Of a stretch of 52,827 nt of DNA, positions 1-11,574 are shown in pieces (positions within the stretch are counted from its first letter, which is position 1; every line of letters begins with the position of its first letter). The translations under genes and the position numbers were made by a program. The DNA is from Mesotaenium endlicherianum (lineage: Eukaryota; Streptophyta; Zygnematophyceae; Zygnematales; Mesotaeniaceae): assembly GCA_009602735.1 (NCBI GenBank), contig WELA01002202.1, positions 169,328 through 222,154 on the forward strand. Reading direction: 5' to 3'. The notes below the pieces were generated by a model, which was given only the letters and a program-made list of their open reading frames with translations, had not been told where the DNA came from and made no database searches.

Positions 1-1987
1 CCCCCCGGCTCCCCCTCTTTCTTCCACTTGCTTCTCGGAATGAATCGTGTCTGTAGGTGTTCCCGATTTCACTGCCGTGGCTTCTCTGTCTCTTATGGCC
101 TTCTGAGATGGAAAGGGCTTGACCTCTTGCAGTAACGGGCCGGCCGGCTGGCCTCTTTGTTCCGGAGCTGTCCAGGCTCTTGTGTGAACCCGTGCGCTGC
201 TTGCTGTTTGGGAGGGCAGGCGTATGCGGCCGCCAAGTTTGCGGAGGCGTGCTTGAGGGCCATGCGTGGGGAGGCCGGCATCATCGAATGCGCCTACGTC
301 GAATCCCCTGTATGCTGCTGCCGCTCCCGGCCCATACAAATCTTTGTCCATTTGCTTCCCCCCCCCCCCTTGGCGGGGCCAGGGGGCAGCATGCCTTGCA
401 TCGTCACGGCCAACGCACACCCCTCCCTGCCACCTCCGTCGCATACTAGAGAGGCAATCGGGAGCGGCAGCGGATTGAGCTTTTTGGTTGCATCTGTGCT
501 ATCAAGGGGCGTCTGACCAGGCGGCCCCCGCTGTTGTGGAGAAAGAGTTGCTCTTGAAGAGCAGGGCTCGTCGTTGTAACGGCCACGCGTGCCTTATCTG
601 AATGCAAGACTGGCAGCTGCAGCGGCAGCTAGTATCGTGGTTCCGACCGGTGGGGGGAGGGGGGGGAGGAAGCAACCAGCCAGAGTGCATGCTGGGTGGG
701 GGTTCTTTGACCCCTATCAATTTATTTTTTACTTGCGCTCAGTTGATCCAACCGCTGTGCCGGAGGACATGCAGGTGCTGCTTCTGCTCCTGCTCTCTTC
801 GGCACGCTTGGGCATCTCCTGGCTTCACGGAAGGGGGACATCTTCGCCCTTGCAAAATCCTTTAGTATAGATCGGGGGGGGGGGGAGGCCTCAGCTGGCA
901 GCAGACCGTGAGAGGGGCCGGACCGGAGGAGCTTGGAAGGGGGGGGATATCTGTTGCTCACTGCACGTATTACCTGTGCTCGAGGGGAGCAGGTGACGGA
1001 GCACCCGTTCTTTGCGTCGCGCGTGCTGCTGGGCCGCAATGGCGTGGAGGAGATCTTGCCCCTGGGCCCCCTCAACGAGTTTGAGCGGTGCGTGTCACCC
1101 CCCCTCCCCCTCATCCCCCATCCACCCGGCTGACCACAATCTCATGCTGGCACCACCTCTTCGTCCTTGTGTATAGATAGTCCCGCCAAGTTTTTCTTGT
1201 GAATTCTCGGCATGTTCTCCCGAGTCGCGCCTGCCCCCTTCTGTTGGCAAGTTCGCTTGCTCCGGAGCTCATGTCCGAACTGGTGCAGAGTGCTCTGCCT
1301 CTGAGCCGCACGTGCGCACGGGGCGTGTAACTTTGGGGAGAGAACGTCACTGAGTTGGGCATCCTTGACGATCTCTTGAAGGCCGCCCAACCACCCACCG
1401 CACGGTATGCCAGACATGTGTGTGTACATGGAACTTGAGGAGGGGGAAGGAGGGGGGCGGAGGGCGGGAGGGCTCTGCTTCTGGGGCCATGAAGTTAAGG
1501 GGAACGAGTCCTTCCTGATGCTAATAGCAAAGGCTTTGCTAGACCGTGCGGCGGCGAGACTAGCCCTCCAGCCGCACTTGAGGGCCTTCTGAAGTGCGCC
1601 ACCTGTCAATGTGGCGGCGGCACTTTTTCCCAAGTCTTCTGAATGTGTGGCCTGTAGTCTGCACGTGGGTGGGCCGCCACGTCACCCCCATCTCGTGTGC
1701 GCGTCTCTCTCCGTTGGCCGAGTCAGGAAGACTTCCGAGTGAGAGCCCAGGCTGTTGTGGGCTTGCCTGTGCCTTGGACTGTCAAGGAGGCCACAGGCTG
1801 CAGTGCACATTTTGCCAAGAAGTGGCTGCTATGCCGTCGCACGCTGCCGCTGCCTTGCCTTGCTGACTTTGTTTGCGTTGTAGTGGGTGTGGGTTTGGGC
1901 ATGCGGGGGAGCAGGGCTGGTGTGGCCAAGATGAAGCAGGAACTCAGCAGCAACATTTCCAAGGGCATCAGCTTCATCAAGAAGTAG
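1..1987 (+). CDS. NAD-dependent malate dehydrogenase, C-terminal three exons (5' part outside window)
   Basis: The product interconverts malate and oxaloacetate with NAD. Three exons join in phase: 220-309, 993-1087 and 1915-1987 (TAG stop at 1985-1987). The first encodes [15 protein letters not shown] and [11 protein letters not shown], the second [20 protein letters not shown] and [10 protein letters not shown], the third ends [15 protein letters not shown]. These match in order the C-terminal region of plant-type mitochondrial/glyoxysomal/plastid MDH, including the NGVEE..GLGPL stretch and the C-terminal helix. The dinucleotide-binding and catalytic His regions lie upstream of the window. 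Introns are 310-992 and 1088-1914, with donors GTATGC and GTGCGT and AG acceptors. Positions 1-219 are read as intron, with no upstream exon recognised. The C-terminus lacks an SKL-type peroxisomal signal, so a plastid or mitochondrial isoform is more likely, but targeting cannot be decided without the N-terminus. Two TGTAA motifs (2078-2082, 2094-2098) follow the stop and could be polyadenylation signals of the algal type. Confidence 0.85.
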
Positions 1988-3905
1988 GAGGCGGCTGTGT
2001 GAGGGACATGCCTGCTAGGCCGTGTTTGTATGTATAGTGGGCCTGTGTGCGTGGTGCAGTTGTTGTTTGGCAGTCCATGTAAGGAGCTTTGGTTGTAAAA
2101 TAGGCTGCTAGCGTTTTGCGCTCATCATTGTGCCGAAAAGCGATGCTGGACGTTGTAATCTGGAACACACCAATGTAGTTGATTCAATTGTGCATCCTTT
2201 GGAGAGCACTAGCTTGTTAATGTTAGGTCTTTGCCCCACATCTGAAAGAGGCGTCAAAAAGGTCCAGATGGAAACAGGCACAGTGAAGAAAGGTGGAAGG
2301 TAATAACAAGCAGTCTGCAAAAAGCTAGATGCTCGTCATCACTTTATAAAGTCTTAACTGAATTGTCTACTCAAATTCAAGATTACAACGCCTAAGTTCA
2401 GTTATTGATGTGTAAATATAATCATCTGAAACTCCACTAGAAGTCTCGATATGTGCTAGTGGCACGGTTTTCACTGGGCCGTGGCAGGAGGTCAAATAAT
2501 CTGTGGCACTCACTCCTACCCACAATAAGTGCACTCACATGTTGAAAGCTTAATGGGCACCCCCTATCTGAACACAAAGGAGGGGCATCAAAGCTTGCAA
2601 TAAGTAGCTGCAAATTCAATAGCTTGGGCATTATTGAATTGTTGAGTATGCAGGGTCACCTCTGGTTGGTGGAAATTATATGCAGGTTGTATAGGTGCTA
2701 TCGTGCTCTTTACACAGCAGTTACTCCAACATGGATTACTTCTCATTCTAAGAAGAAGAATCAGTCTACACTGTCAAAAGCAGCCAAACGTGTACTGTTG
2801 TTTTTTTATTCTTCTCAAAGCATATTCACATTTGGAACAGCATGCTATCCCGATCGGAACTTGTGACTTGTATCCTTTTTGTAAGCGGACATTCACTCAA
2901 TCCCGTCTTCATCAACTTTTAAGCTGCATACATTTATTTATTTTTACAACTATCACTGCATGAGTATGGCAAAATATAGATTTTGTTTTCAGAAGGATAG
3001 CAAATGTCTCGTGTTGAGGGCATAGCCAGGTTACCTCGTCAAAATAACATCACTATCCCTCTTTTAGGCAGAGATGTGTTTTTTATATGTATGTGCATAT
3101 GTTGTGCAAAATATTCTACATCGTCTGATTTATATGGACAAGACTGAAAGTGCTTTCACAAATTGTTTCAGGAATTCAATTTCATCAGGAAACAAGCGAC
3201 TTCCGAAATTTTGAGCACCAATGCTATTTAGCTTTCCTTCTATTCCTCTATACATACAAGCATACATGAAGTGAAAGTGAGGAGTACGAGCACACCGACA
3301 TTACTCAGCCAGGATGTCTCTCAAATTTATCTCTTGTTCCAAGGCGTTACAAAAGAACGGCTTATATTAATGCTACATCCCACATGGCGCCTGTTTAAGA
3401 CCATCTCCAACTAAAACTTCCAGATGCTGGCGTTAAAGCCTAATCCAGGAAAAATTAAAGAGGACCCTAAAGAGAGCACTTTATTTTGATTAGCTTCTAG
3501 CTTGGTAGCAATCTCGCAACAAAAACCACATCCCACTCTCTTTACAGAGCCAACTTGAGGAAGAGGGCCTCCAACAAAAGCCCACCTTTTGTCAGCACTG
3601 GAAAGGGAGTCGAATGCCGGTATGACTCCGATGTAAGCTACCAAAATGAAGTCCGATTTCTGCACAAACCCCCCCAAATCCGCTCTACAATACCAAAAAA
3701 GTCTCGCACAAATGTGGAGCGTACGTCTTTTGAGAAAGATCTACTCAATAAACCCCCCCCCCAAAAAAAGAGTTGACAAAACCCAAGCAAAATTGAACTG
3801 CACATAACTTAGCACCCTGAACTGTAAGGGCGAGTATACTCCTTAGTGAAATGCTGCGCTACTATAAGACAGGTTACTCCACTCCAAGCCAGACTAACCC
3901 AATCC
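1988..3905. other. Intergenic region between the MDH end and SBP56-like copy A
   Basis: No gene is recognised. The reading frames here are short and show no family motif. The part at about 3430-3640 is the 3' flank of copy A and resembles the 3' flank of copy B at about 11645-11840: both share a block reading roughly AAATTAAAGAGGACC..AGAGCACTTTAT, followed by GCACAAAAACC-like and CTTGTCAGCA-like stretches. This shows that the duplication that made copies A and B included downstream sequence. Confidence 0.5.
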
Positions 3906-6900
3906 TTAGTAGGGGTTGTAGTAGTAGGTGCTGGCGTGGGGGTTGGCGAGGCCGGTGTCCGGGAAAGCCGTCTTGTAGTCCAGGGTGGTCCACTTGGGGT
4001 CGGGGTAGACGTGGGTGGCGTTCCACTGGAACACCTGCACTGTCTTGGTACCCCCGCGGTGGAACAGGCCGTAGCTGTCAGGCATACACGCGCAGGGAGT
4101 CAGCACGATGTATCTGCGAGTACTAGTAGCGGATGCATCTGTCTGCACCTGGGAGGCCATGGGAGAGATATGGAAGAACGTCATGCGAGTCAAGAGGGGG
4201 CTGGTTAACCAAGAGAGGCTGGTAGAGTAATTACAAGAAGGCATGTTGATTAGCTTCTGATCCTGCGCAGTTCTGCAACACATACCTCTTGAAGTCGAGG
4301 AAGTAGTTAAAGAGGACGAAGCGGTTGTCCAGGGGGGACTGGGTGCCTCCGAGGCCTCCCGGGTACAGCGCCACATAGTGGGGGTTGGAGCCAGGTGGCA
4401 GGCTGGAGACACACACACAGAGAGAGGTTGAGCGAAGACATTTACATCTCGTGAAAAGAGCTCCTGTGTAAGCACAATGCGACTCCATTAATGCCACCCG
4501 CAATCGACACATCAGAAGAGGGGAGACGGGAGGATGCCGGCAACACACATGTACACACCTGCACACACGCACACACCCACACACACGCACACACACGCGC
4601 ATGGTCGCGTAGAGAAGCGCGTGGCACTCACACGTAGGTGCTGACGACCTTGATGGCCTCGGGCGTGCTGTAGTCGAAGTACAGGATGCGGTCGATGGCG
4701 TTGAGCGTCACAAAGCCAGTCTGCCACAGGGAAGAGCGCATCAGAGGGGAACATTGTGCCATTGTCATCAGTAAACAAGCTGGCGAAAGATTTGCTACCC
4801 GGCAAGGCAAAAGAGGGTCCCGCCAGCGGTCAGGAGCTGCAGAGAATGCAATGCGTTGGGCACAGGTTTGCCGTTTTCTTTCAAAGCATGCAACTTGTGC
4901 AACATCATCCGTTTCACTGAACCCTCATGACTGCGCACAAGAGTCAAAAGACTGGTCTCTTGCTCCTTTCAAAGAGTGCGCTGTCATAGCCCTCATCCTG
5001 GGAGAAAGTTCGAATCCCAGGCCGCAGATTTGGGTAGAAGGGGAGCCCTACCCGCTTGTCGGCGCCAAGAGTGAAGTAGTGGGGGTCGGCATTGGGCAGG
5101 CCGACAGCTGTCAGGTCAAGAGCCACGGTCCACGTCACACCGGGCTTCCTGCAACCCATGCACACATGCACGCGCAGGCTCAGCCACATACCAGAATTTG
5201 GCGCGACAGATGCTGAGAGAGGGAAGACAGAACAGCAACCCGCATGCACGAATACACGCATGCACTCCCGCCCTGGCTAACAACCTGGCGTCAAATGCAT
5301 GAAGAGTCAAGCATTGGCAATTTCCCACGAGGCAGCAGGTAGCAACAGGCCAGGGTTGCACCCAAAGTGACGGGGGGACGAGGAAGAGAAGGAGGAGGAG
5401 GAGGAGGGTGCTCACGATCCATCGAGGTTGGGGTCCAGCAGGTAGATCTTGTTGGAGATGACACCGGTGCCGTAGAAGCGGCCGCGCGCGTCGCCTGGCA
5501 GGTAGTGCACCACCAGGTTGCCGGCGTTGTCGTCCACGATCCAGGTGTCGATGATGGTGCGCGTGCTGTACTTCCACAGCCGGTACGTGGGCTGCGCAGG
5601 CACCATGCCATATGGGGTGCACGTCAAAGTGAGCACAGAAGGAAGGCCAGGGATAGGCCCATCTGTCACATAGTTTTACGTCAGTTCCCAAAATGAGCAA
5701 AGAGAGGAAGGTGCCAAGATGGGCCATAGCAATTCCCCAACTCCAGACATCAGGCATACACTCAACAGAGGCGCAACAGAGGTGCAACAGAGGCACATAC
5801 GCTCCCAGGGGACCAAAAGACAGCACAAGTGCACACACTTGTGGGCCTGCCCATACACGAAAGAAGCACACTAAAGCCACACAACAATGCACACAAAAGC
5901 CCACACACAAAAGGGCAACAACGCAAACAAACATCCATGCGCTCACACTCGCACACATACGCACGCACCTGGTAGTTGATGCCCTGGTAGGCCGCCTGCG
6001 TGGCGTACAGGAGAGAGGCGGGCTCCACGTAGTCAGTGGTGACCATGATGTCCAGGTCCTCGCGCACGGCGATTCCGTGGATGTTGAGCGTGCCCAGCGA
6101 CACCACGCCCTCGGGCTTCAGAAAGTTGGCGGTGTTGACGGGCCGCGTGAAGGGGCCCCCGAAGATGCCCAGGAAGCTGCCCAGGTAGCCGTTGAGCGCG
6201 CCCAGGTACAGCGGCGTGATGGGCGGCAGGTCCGGGTACTCCCTGAGGACTTTGCCGTTGCGGTCCAGCTCCGTGATGCGCCCGATGGGCGTGCCCGCAC
6301 GCGTGGACAGGCTGCACATGCAAGTCAGGAGACTCTCAAACCTATGAGCATATAATTTTTCGAGGTGAGGTTGCGTGCATGGGCAGGCGACATGGAAATT
6401 CAAGAACAAATTCTGTCGATGCATCAAAGAGAAATCAGGGAAACGGCAAAGCAGACCAGGATGAAGAGCTGGCTGGGAGTGCTCAAAGGACATAGCCAAT
6501 GTATACCTGGAAGTTGGCATACATAACAACAGCAGGGGCTGAGGGCAGGTTCACGTTGAAAGGGTTCAGTGCGCAGCAAAGAGGACCAACAGCAGCAGCA
6601 GCGGTGGCGGCGGCAGCGAGCGCAGTACCTGCTGAGGAGGAAGCCGCCGGTCTCCGCCACGGGGTAGAGCTCGTCCGCCGCACCCGACAGCAGGGGGTTG
6701 GCCGTCGCGATCTGCACCGGGTTGCGAGGGTCGGTGGTGTCGAAGATGAATACCTGCTCCTGCAGCGGCTTGGTGGCGGCAAAGGGGTACAGGAACGACA
6801 GGATGCCCGCTCCCGCCACGCGCGTGTAGTCCGTGCTGAAGGTCAGGTGGTGGGGCTGCAGGCACACACATGCATCATATAAAGGAGCTGTCAGGCTCTG

Positions 6901-8071
6901 CGTGCATTGCTTAGCCCCCAGATCATGCACCTTCAGCTGCTGGAAAACTCTCACGTCCATTGCAACACAGGCGCATGCTCGGAAATGCAGACGTAGAACG
7001 CAAGGGCGCACAAAATGACATACAGAAAATTCACGACATTCGAGGGAAAATTAATACGCTAGACTTGATCGGCAAAAAGAGTGAATGGGAGAGGGTGGGG
7101 GCAAGTATACATGACGTAAGCCTGACTGATGCCCACCTCATTGCCGCGGGCGGAGTCACCCGTGAGCTGCACCCGCTTGATGAGCTTGCCGTAGTCGGCG
7201 GAGCTGCGGTTGAAGTTGTACACAGCCAGAAAGTCGGGGTGTACGTGGTCGTCGTCTCCAGCCCAGATGTAGATCAGCTCGTCCTTCACCGTGTTGCGCG
7301 GGATGAGGCCCAGCACCACCTGTGATTGCACACACGCCCACACACACAACACACGCACATGCGCAAACAACCACCTCACCGTGCGGCTCAGCACTGTTGA
7401 TGCCAGAGCATGATTACCGGCTTGGTGTCGTGCGTGACAGAAATCACGCCCAATGCCTTTCGCTATACAAAACTAGCATGCGACTTGATACACCAAATGC
7501 AGTGATTGCACACATGAGCCCTGTGCTCCACGGGTCGTTTCAGAGAGCAATGTGTCCTCTGGTGCATGTATAAAGGGGTCAGCCAATACGTCAATAGGGT
7601 CCTGCAATCACGCGATATTGCTGTTTGAATATATGATAGTGCACACTCATGCAACAGAAGCACCATTTCACTCTGCTCTTACCCACGCATAATGGAGCCA
7701 TCGATGAAAGAATTTAATTGAGTCAACTGCTGACTGTGGCTACATGTTCCCGCTACAATACAATTTTTACTTGCAGTTCATGTGAAGAAATAATGTACAA
7801 ACATATCTCATAGGACTACTCTAAGACCTTTGTGTGCTTCTGTACTATGTAACAGCTGCTGCTAGATGCTCGTACATGCATCGCTAGAAAGGCTTTTACT
7901 GCATGCAACATTTTGTCTTGATGCAACATATCGCACCATGTGCACAACTACTGACAAACATGCTCATGTACGCGTGCACACACTCTACAGCTTGCATGAT
8001 AACAATATATAGCTTACCTGGGCAGAGACAAGAAGGACAAGGAAAGCTAAGGCTGACGCACTGGCAGCCAT
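3906..8071 (-). CDS. SBP56-like (selenium-binding protein / methanethiol oxidase family) beta-propeller protein, copy A
   Basis: Nine exons on the minus strand: 8071-8018, 7319-7137, 6855-6629, 6311-5969, 5591-5416, 5148-5052, 4720-4632, 4402-4286 and 4074-3906 (stop TAA 3908-3906). They sum to 1,455 nt and 484 residues, close to the about 460-480 of the family. All junctions are GT-AG and phase-consistent. Exon 1 encodes only MAASASALAFLVLLVSAQ, a typical secretory signal peptide. Family marks in order are IYIWAGDDDHVHPDFLAVYN, NEPHHLTFS, ADELYPV..GGFLLSS, GTPIGRITELD, NIHGIAVREDLDIMVTTDY, YLLDPNLDGSKPG, GSNPHYVALYPGG, LFNYFLDF and the final ANPHAST. The order and histidine-rich motifs fit SBP56-related proteins as I remember them. 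The CSSC motif of animal and plant SBP1 is not present. Selenium binding or methanethiol oxidation is therefore not shown, and a secreted or extracellular beta-propeller is the safe description. Uniquely among the three copies, it carries an intron at 5592-5968. Confidence 0.75.
4540..4612. repeat. CA/GT-rich simple sequence in intron 7 of copy A
   Basis: The plus strand reads as imperfect (CA)n with ACACACGC units. On the coding strand this is a GT-rich tract just after the intron donor. Similar GT-rich sequence fills the intron at 5592-5968. Copy B has no such tract at the matching place. Confidence 0.7.
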
Positions 8072-11000
8072 TGTACTGCAGCTCTAGGGACTCCGACTGA
8101 AGAGTCTGTTCTTGCCTGGCGCTGTAGGTCCGGGAAGTGCAGTACAATTGCTAGAGCTAGGGTTACGCCTGTGCAAAAGCGTGAAAATTCCTGAAGCTGC
8201 TCAAGGCAGCTATTAAGTGCAGTACACAATGAAGGGCACTGCTGTACTTCTTTATACACTTTTGCTTCTCCAGCGACGAAGCCATCAGATGTCGGGAACC
8301 TCAATCGTTTACTGTTTGCATGGGTGAAGGGCCCTCTGGCTTGAATCGCGTCCATGTTCTTGCTCTTGCGGAGGTTAGCCTCTCGTTGTTAGTATGCATT
8401 TGGCATCTTGCTTAGGTATTACCTGGACTAGCTTCTGACGAACTTCGAGGAAACTAAAGGCCCAACATTTGGCATGAAAGAGTACGGAGGAAGCTTTTAC
8501 TAGCAAAAGAGTCGGTGGGATGTGAGACGAAGTCACAAGCCAATCTACTCCCACTCAGAATTTCTGCGAGCACGTAGCAAATGCGAGCGTTAAGCCGTAA
8601 ACATACGTCATGCACAATCGACTAACCTAATTTGAGTCTACATATTCCGCTTCTAGCATCAGAGACTTCCGGGTTAAAACTCTTAAACTGGCTCCTGCAT
8701 ACCCAAACGCATGTATGGCTTTGCATGTCAGGTAAGGAACTAAGGACGGTCCCACATTTCACTCGACTTCCCTGCAATGAAGGATGGCAAATATTTAATT
8801 TAGTCATGGAGGAGGAACTAAGTAAGGTCTTACTTGTGCGGAATCGAGCAACTCAGACTTACAAGTGTCTGCAGTCAGATGTGAACGTCTACATGTGTCC
8901 ATATTGCATGGCGTAACATCAGAAAGTTCAATCGACAACACGAATTGACACGAATGCTTGGCAACGTCTTTGTCGTTGTCGTGCATCGAGTCGGGCATTG
9001 ATTGGTATTGTCAGGTTCTCGTAGTATGGGTTAGTTCGAGAAATTGTTGGAACACTGCACCTGGGCATCTCTCTGCTAGCTGATGGCGACGAGCCTCGCA
9101 AACTGCCGGCGTCGAGACCAGGTTTGAGATGGTTTGAGATGTCGTTTCTTTCAAGGAAATTAATCTGTGTCCAAGAAACATTTACGTTGTATTTATAACA
9201 CTACTACACTGACTATATTATTATATAGAATAAATCACTGATGATTACTGAAAGGTTTGTCTGCAAAGAGAATTTGGCTGATGATTTATGCAGTTGTTCA
9301 GGTTCAGAAGTTGACAGAATGCGGGGAGAGAGCTGTGGATGAATTTCGAGGTCGAGAGGGAGACTCAGGTCCATTAAACGCAGTCTTCAGTGCTGTCTTC
9401 AGCCCACTACAATGTATGTCTGAGCAATTCTGTTACATTTTGCTGCTTTGCAGCTTCGTATGTGTCTCAATTCCTGCTTGTAGCTCTAGCCGGTGTCTTA
9501 TTTTTAATGCTGGCGATGCCACACTTGAAGGGAGTAGTTTAAGCTACATTGGGGCAGTTTGGAGAATCCATATCAGCTATGTTCTATCTGGACGACATTG
9601 TCTCGTCGCTCAGGACTTCCTTGGGTGATCAATGTGCCCCATTGGGAGTCGCAATTGACTGCATAGAGTAACGACAAATACTTATACTTGAAACGGCAGG
9701 CACTCTGCAGCAGTATAATAACATGTGCATCTCTTGGAAGTTCAAACTATGAACGAAGACATACTATTTGTGATTGTTTTCTGCATGCCGTCATGTTTGA
9801 GCACAAATGTGAGTTTGTTTTGTGTTTCGGGTGTCAGGGCATAGGATGGGTGGGTCTCATCCGCGCTGTGCTTGTCTCACTGCGTCTGCTTACTATTAGC
9901 ATGCATTTTTCTGCTTATATATGAGAAGAAAGCGGACGGCTGTTTGCTCGAGAATGTAAGAGGGATACCCTACTCTCATCCATCCAGTCCCAAACTGAAC
10001 TACAAAGTATATTCTCCTCACCTTCGCGTCTTAACATTCATGCAACTTTGACCCACATGACTCTATTCAATATCTGGACTGTAATTGGCTTTCGAAAGTC
10101 ACAACCCCCAACAAGACAAATTTAGCTCACTTCAAAATTGGTAAAGATGGTTCAATGGGGGGTGCTTATAATTTTAGGTCCTGCTTGTTTAAATACACTT
10201 ATTGCGTGCAAGATGTGAGAAATGAAAGCAGGGAAGATGTTCAGAAATGCTTTTATGTTGCTGAATGTATATGTAATGAGCATCGTGTACTCATCCTTTG
10301 GTCATTCTTAACTCGTGACCTAAAAGGTGGTTTAATGAAGAAGACATGGGCTTGCTTTCTGAGAGGAAGACCACTCGTTATTTCTATATGAGGTTTATGC
10401 ACGACGTGTCATTGTGACAAAATGCACAAGTTACTATCCATCAAATTTGCCCCGGCACATAATCGTTTCAGTCAGACCTCTATTCTCAGACCGGGTGTAT
10501 CAACTGAACATCATGTTTCACTGGATATACATGTTTTTAGGAATGATGAACGGCTTCCATCTTTTTCAAACTACCGCGAGTTGCACCTCAAAGAGTATAA
10601 GTGAATAAATAGATTACTCAAAGACTTGAATGCAGAGCCGGGTTAACTCTTCTTTTGGAGTTCTATGAGAGATTTATCTTAGCATCTTACAGTCCGGTAG
10701 TCATAACAGAAGATCTGCAGTCTAATGTGAAGCCTAGGAGCAAATTTTATGCCCACAAATTATTTGTTGTCAAAAAAGCATAATCCTCTTTCTCCAATGC
10801 AAATCCAAGGCAGACAGTCTTTTAGGGGAAGCCCACATTATACTGGGAGATATTACCAGTTCATATCCACCAAAACATACCAATCATATGGAAAATCCCA
10901 ACCTGACTTCAAGGTAAGCATCTTTAATTTTGCTAAAGAAGGCCAACAGGGATTTGACTACAAGACCCAGTTGACCGATTCTCTCAATATCAGCACTTAT

Positions 11001-11574
11001 AGAACAAGCCCACGTACCAATGACTACACATTATATTCCACTGTGGCCCTACATTCTCATCCCCATTTCACTGACTGCACATACTGTGTCATAGTTGCCC
11101 GGAATCGCTGACTGGAAATGATAGTTCCCTTTACTAGTCCATTTTTAGGAATGAACAATGGAATGCTGAAATGTTTCCAAATACCGCCAATTGCTTCATA
11201 GGGAAGCAAAGAACCAGATTCCGTTTATAGGCTTGATGCTCAAGGCCACGGCTCAAAATCACATGCATCTTCAACTGAAACGACAGTTTCCACATGCACC
11301 TTTAAGTGTGGTAATCAGAACATGCTCATTGCAGTCTCATGTCAATTGGTTCATAGCAGTTTCTACAGCTAGATACGGCATAGTAAGGAATCACATCGGG
11401 AAGGCTACCATTCTAGTTAGTTAATTTGAAGGGACTGTTTCAGAGTTTTGAAGCACTTAAAACAGATCAGGTCATGTGTTTATTGTGGAAACCAGAAATT
11501 ACCCATAAATAGTTCATTTTAAATGTAGTCTGAGAGCAACATCATGTATGCCTAATTTATGCTATAGCATCTTA
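8072..11574. other. 5' flank of copy A and spacer to the 3' flank of copy B
   Basis: Positions 8072-8700 are the 5' region of copy A and are similar to the 5' region of copy B at about 15750-16410. Shared blocks include TTTGGCATG, GTACGGAG-AAAGCTT, GGATG-GA-ACGA-GTCACAAG and CT-GGGTTAA-TCTTAAACTG. The promoter should lie here, but I cannot place a TATA box with confidence. Positions 9000-10400 are AT-rich and hold no recognised gene. Positions 11100-11574 are the 3' flank of copy B and match 43864-44340 in inverted orientation at reduced identity. A related short block (TTTTTAGGAATGA followed by CCGC-A-TTGC) occurs near both 10535 and 11145, so part of this flank is itself repeated. Confidence 0.5.

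Noticed and set aside
157..516. 119-codon plus-strand frame as a gene with start at 157
   Set aside because: Only 220-309 is coding (MDH exon). The rest is intron read-through; the exon is bounded by AG and GT and joins in phase to the next exon.
4990..5020. GTTCGAATCC as a tRNA B-box
   Set aside because: It lies within an intron of copy A in an imperfect palindrome (CTGGGAGAAAGTTCGAATCCCAG) with no tRNA arms around it.
5116..5964. 282-codon minus-strand frame rich in Cys/Leu/Val
   Set aside because: It covers an intron and part of an exon of copy A in the wrong frame; the GT-rich intron gives the Cys/Val runs.
9257..9628. 123-codon plus-strand frame
   Set aside because: No family motif, ordinary length for chance in this composition, and no splice or codon-use support.
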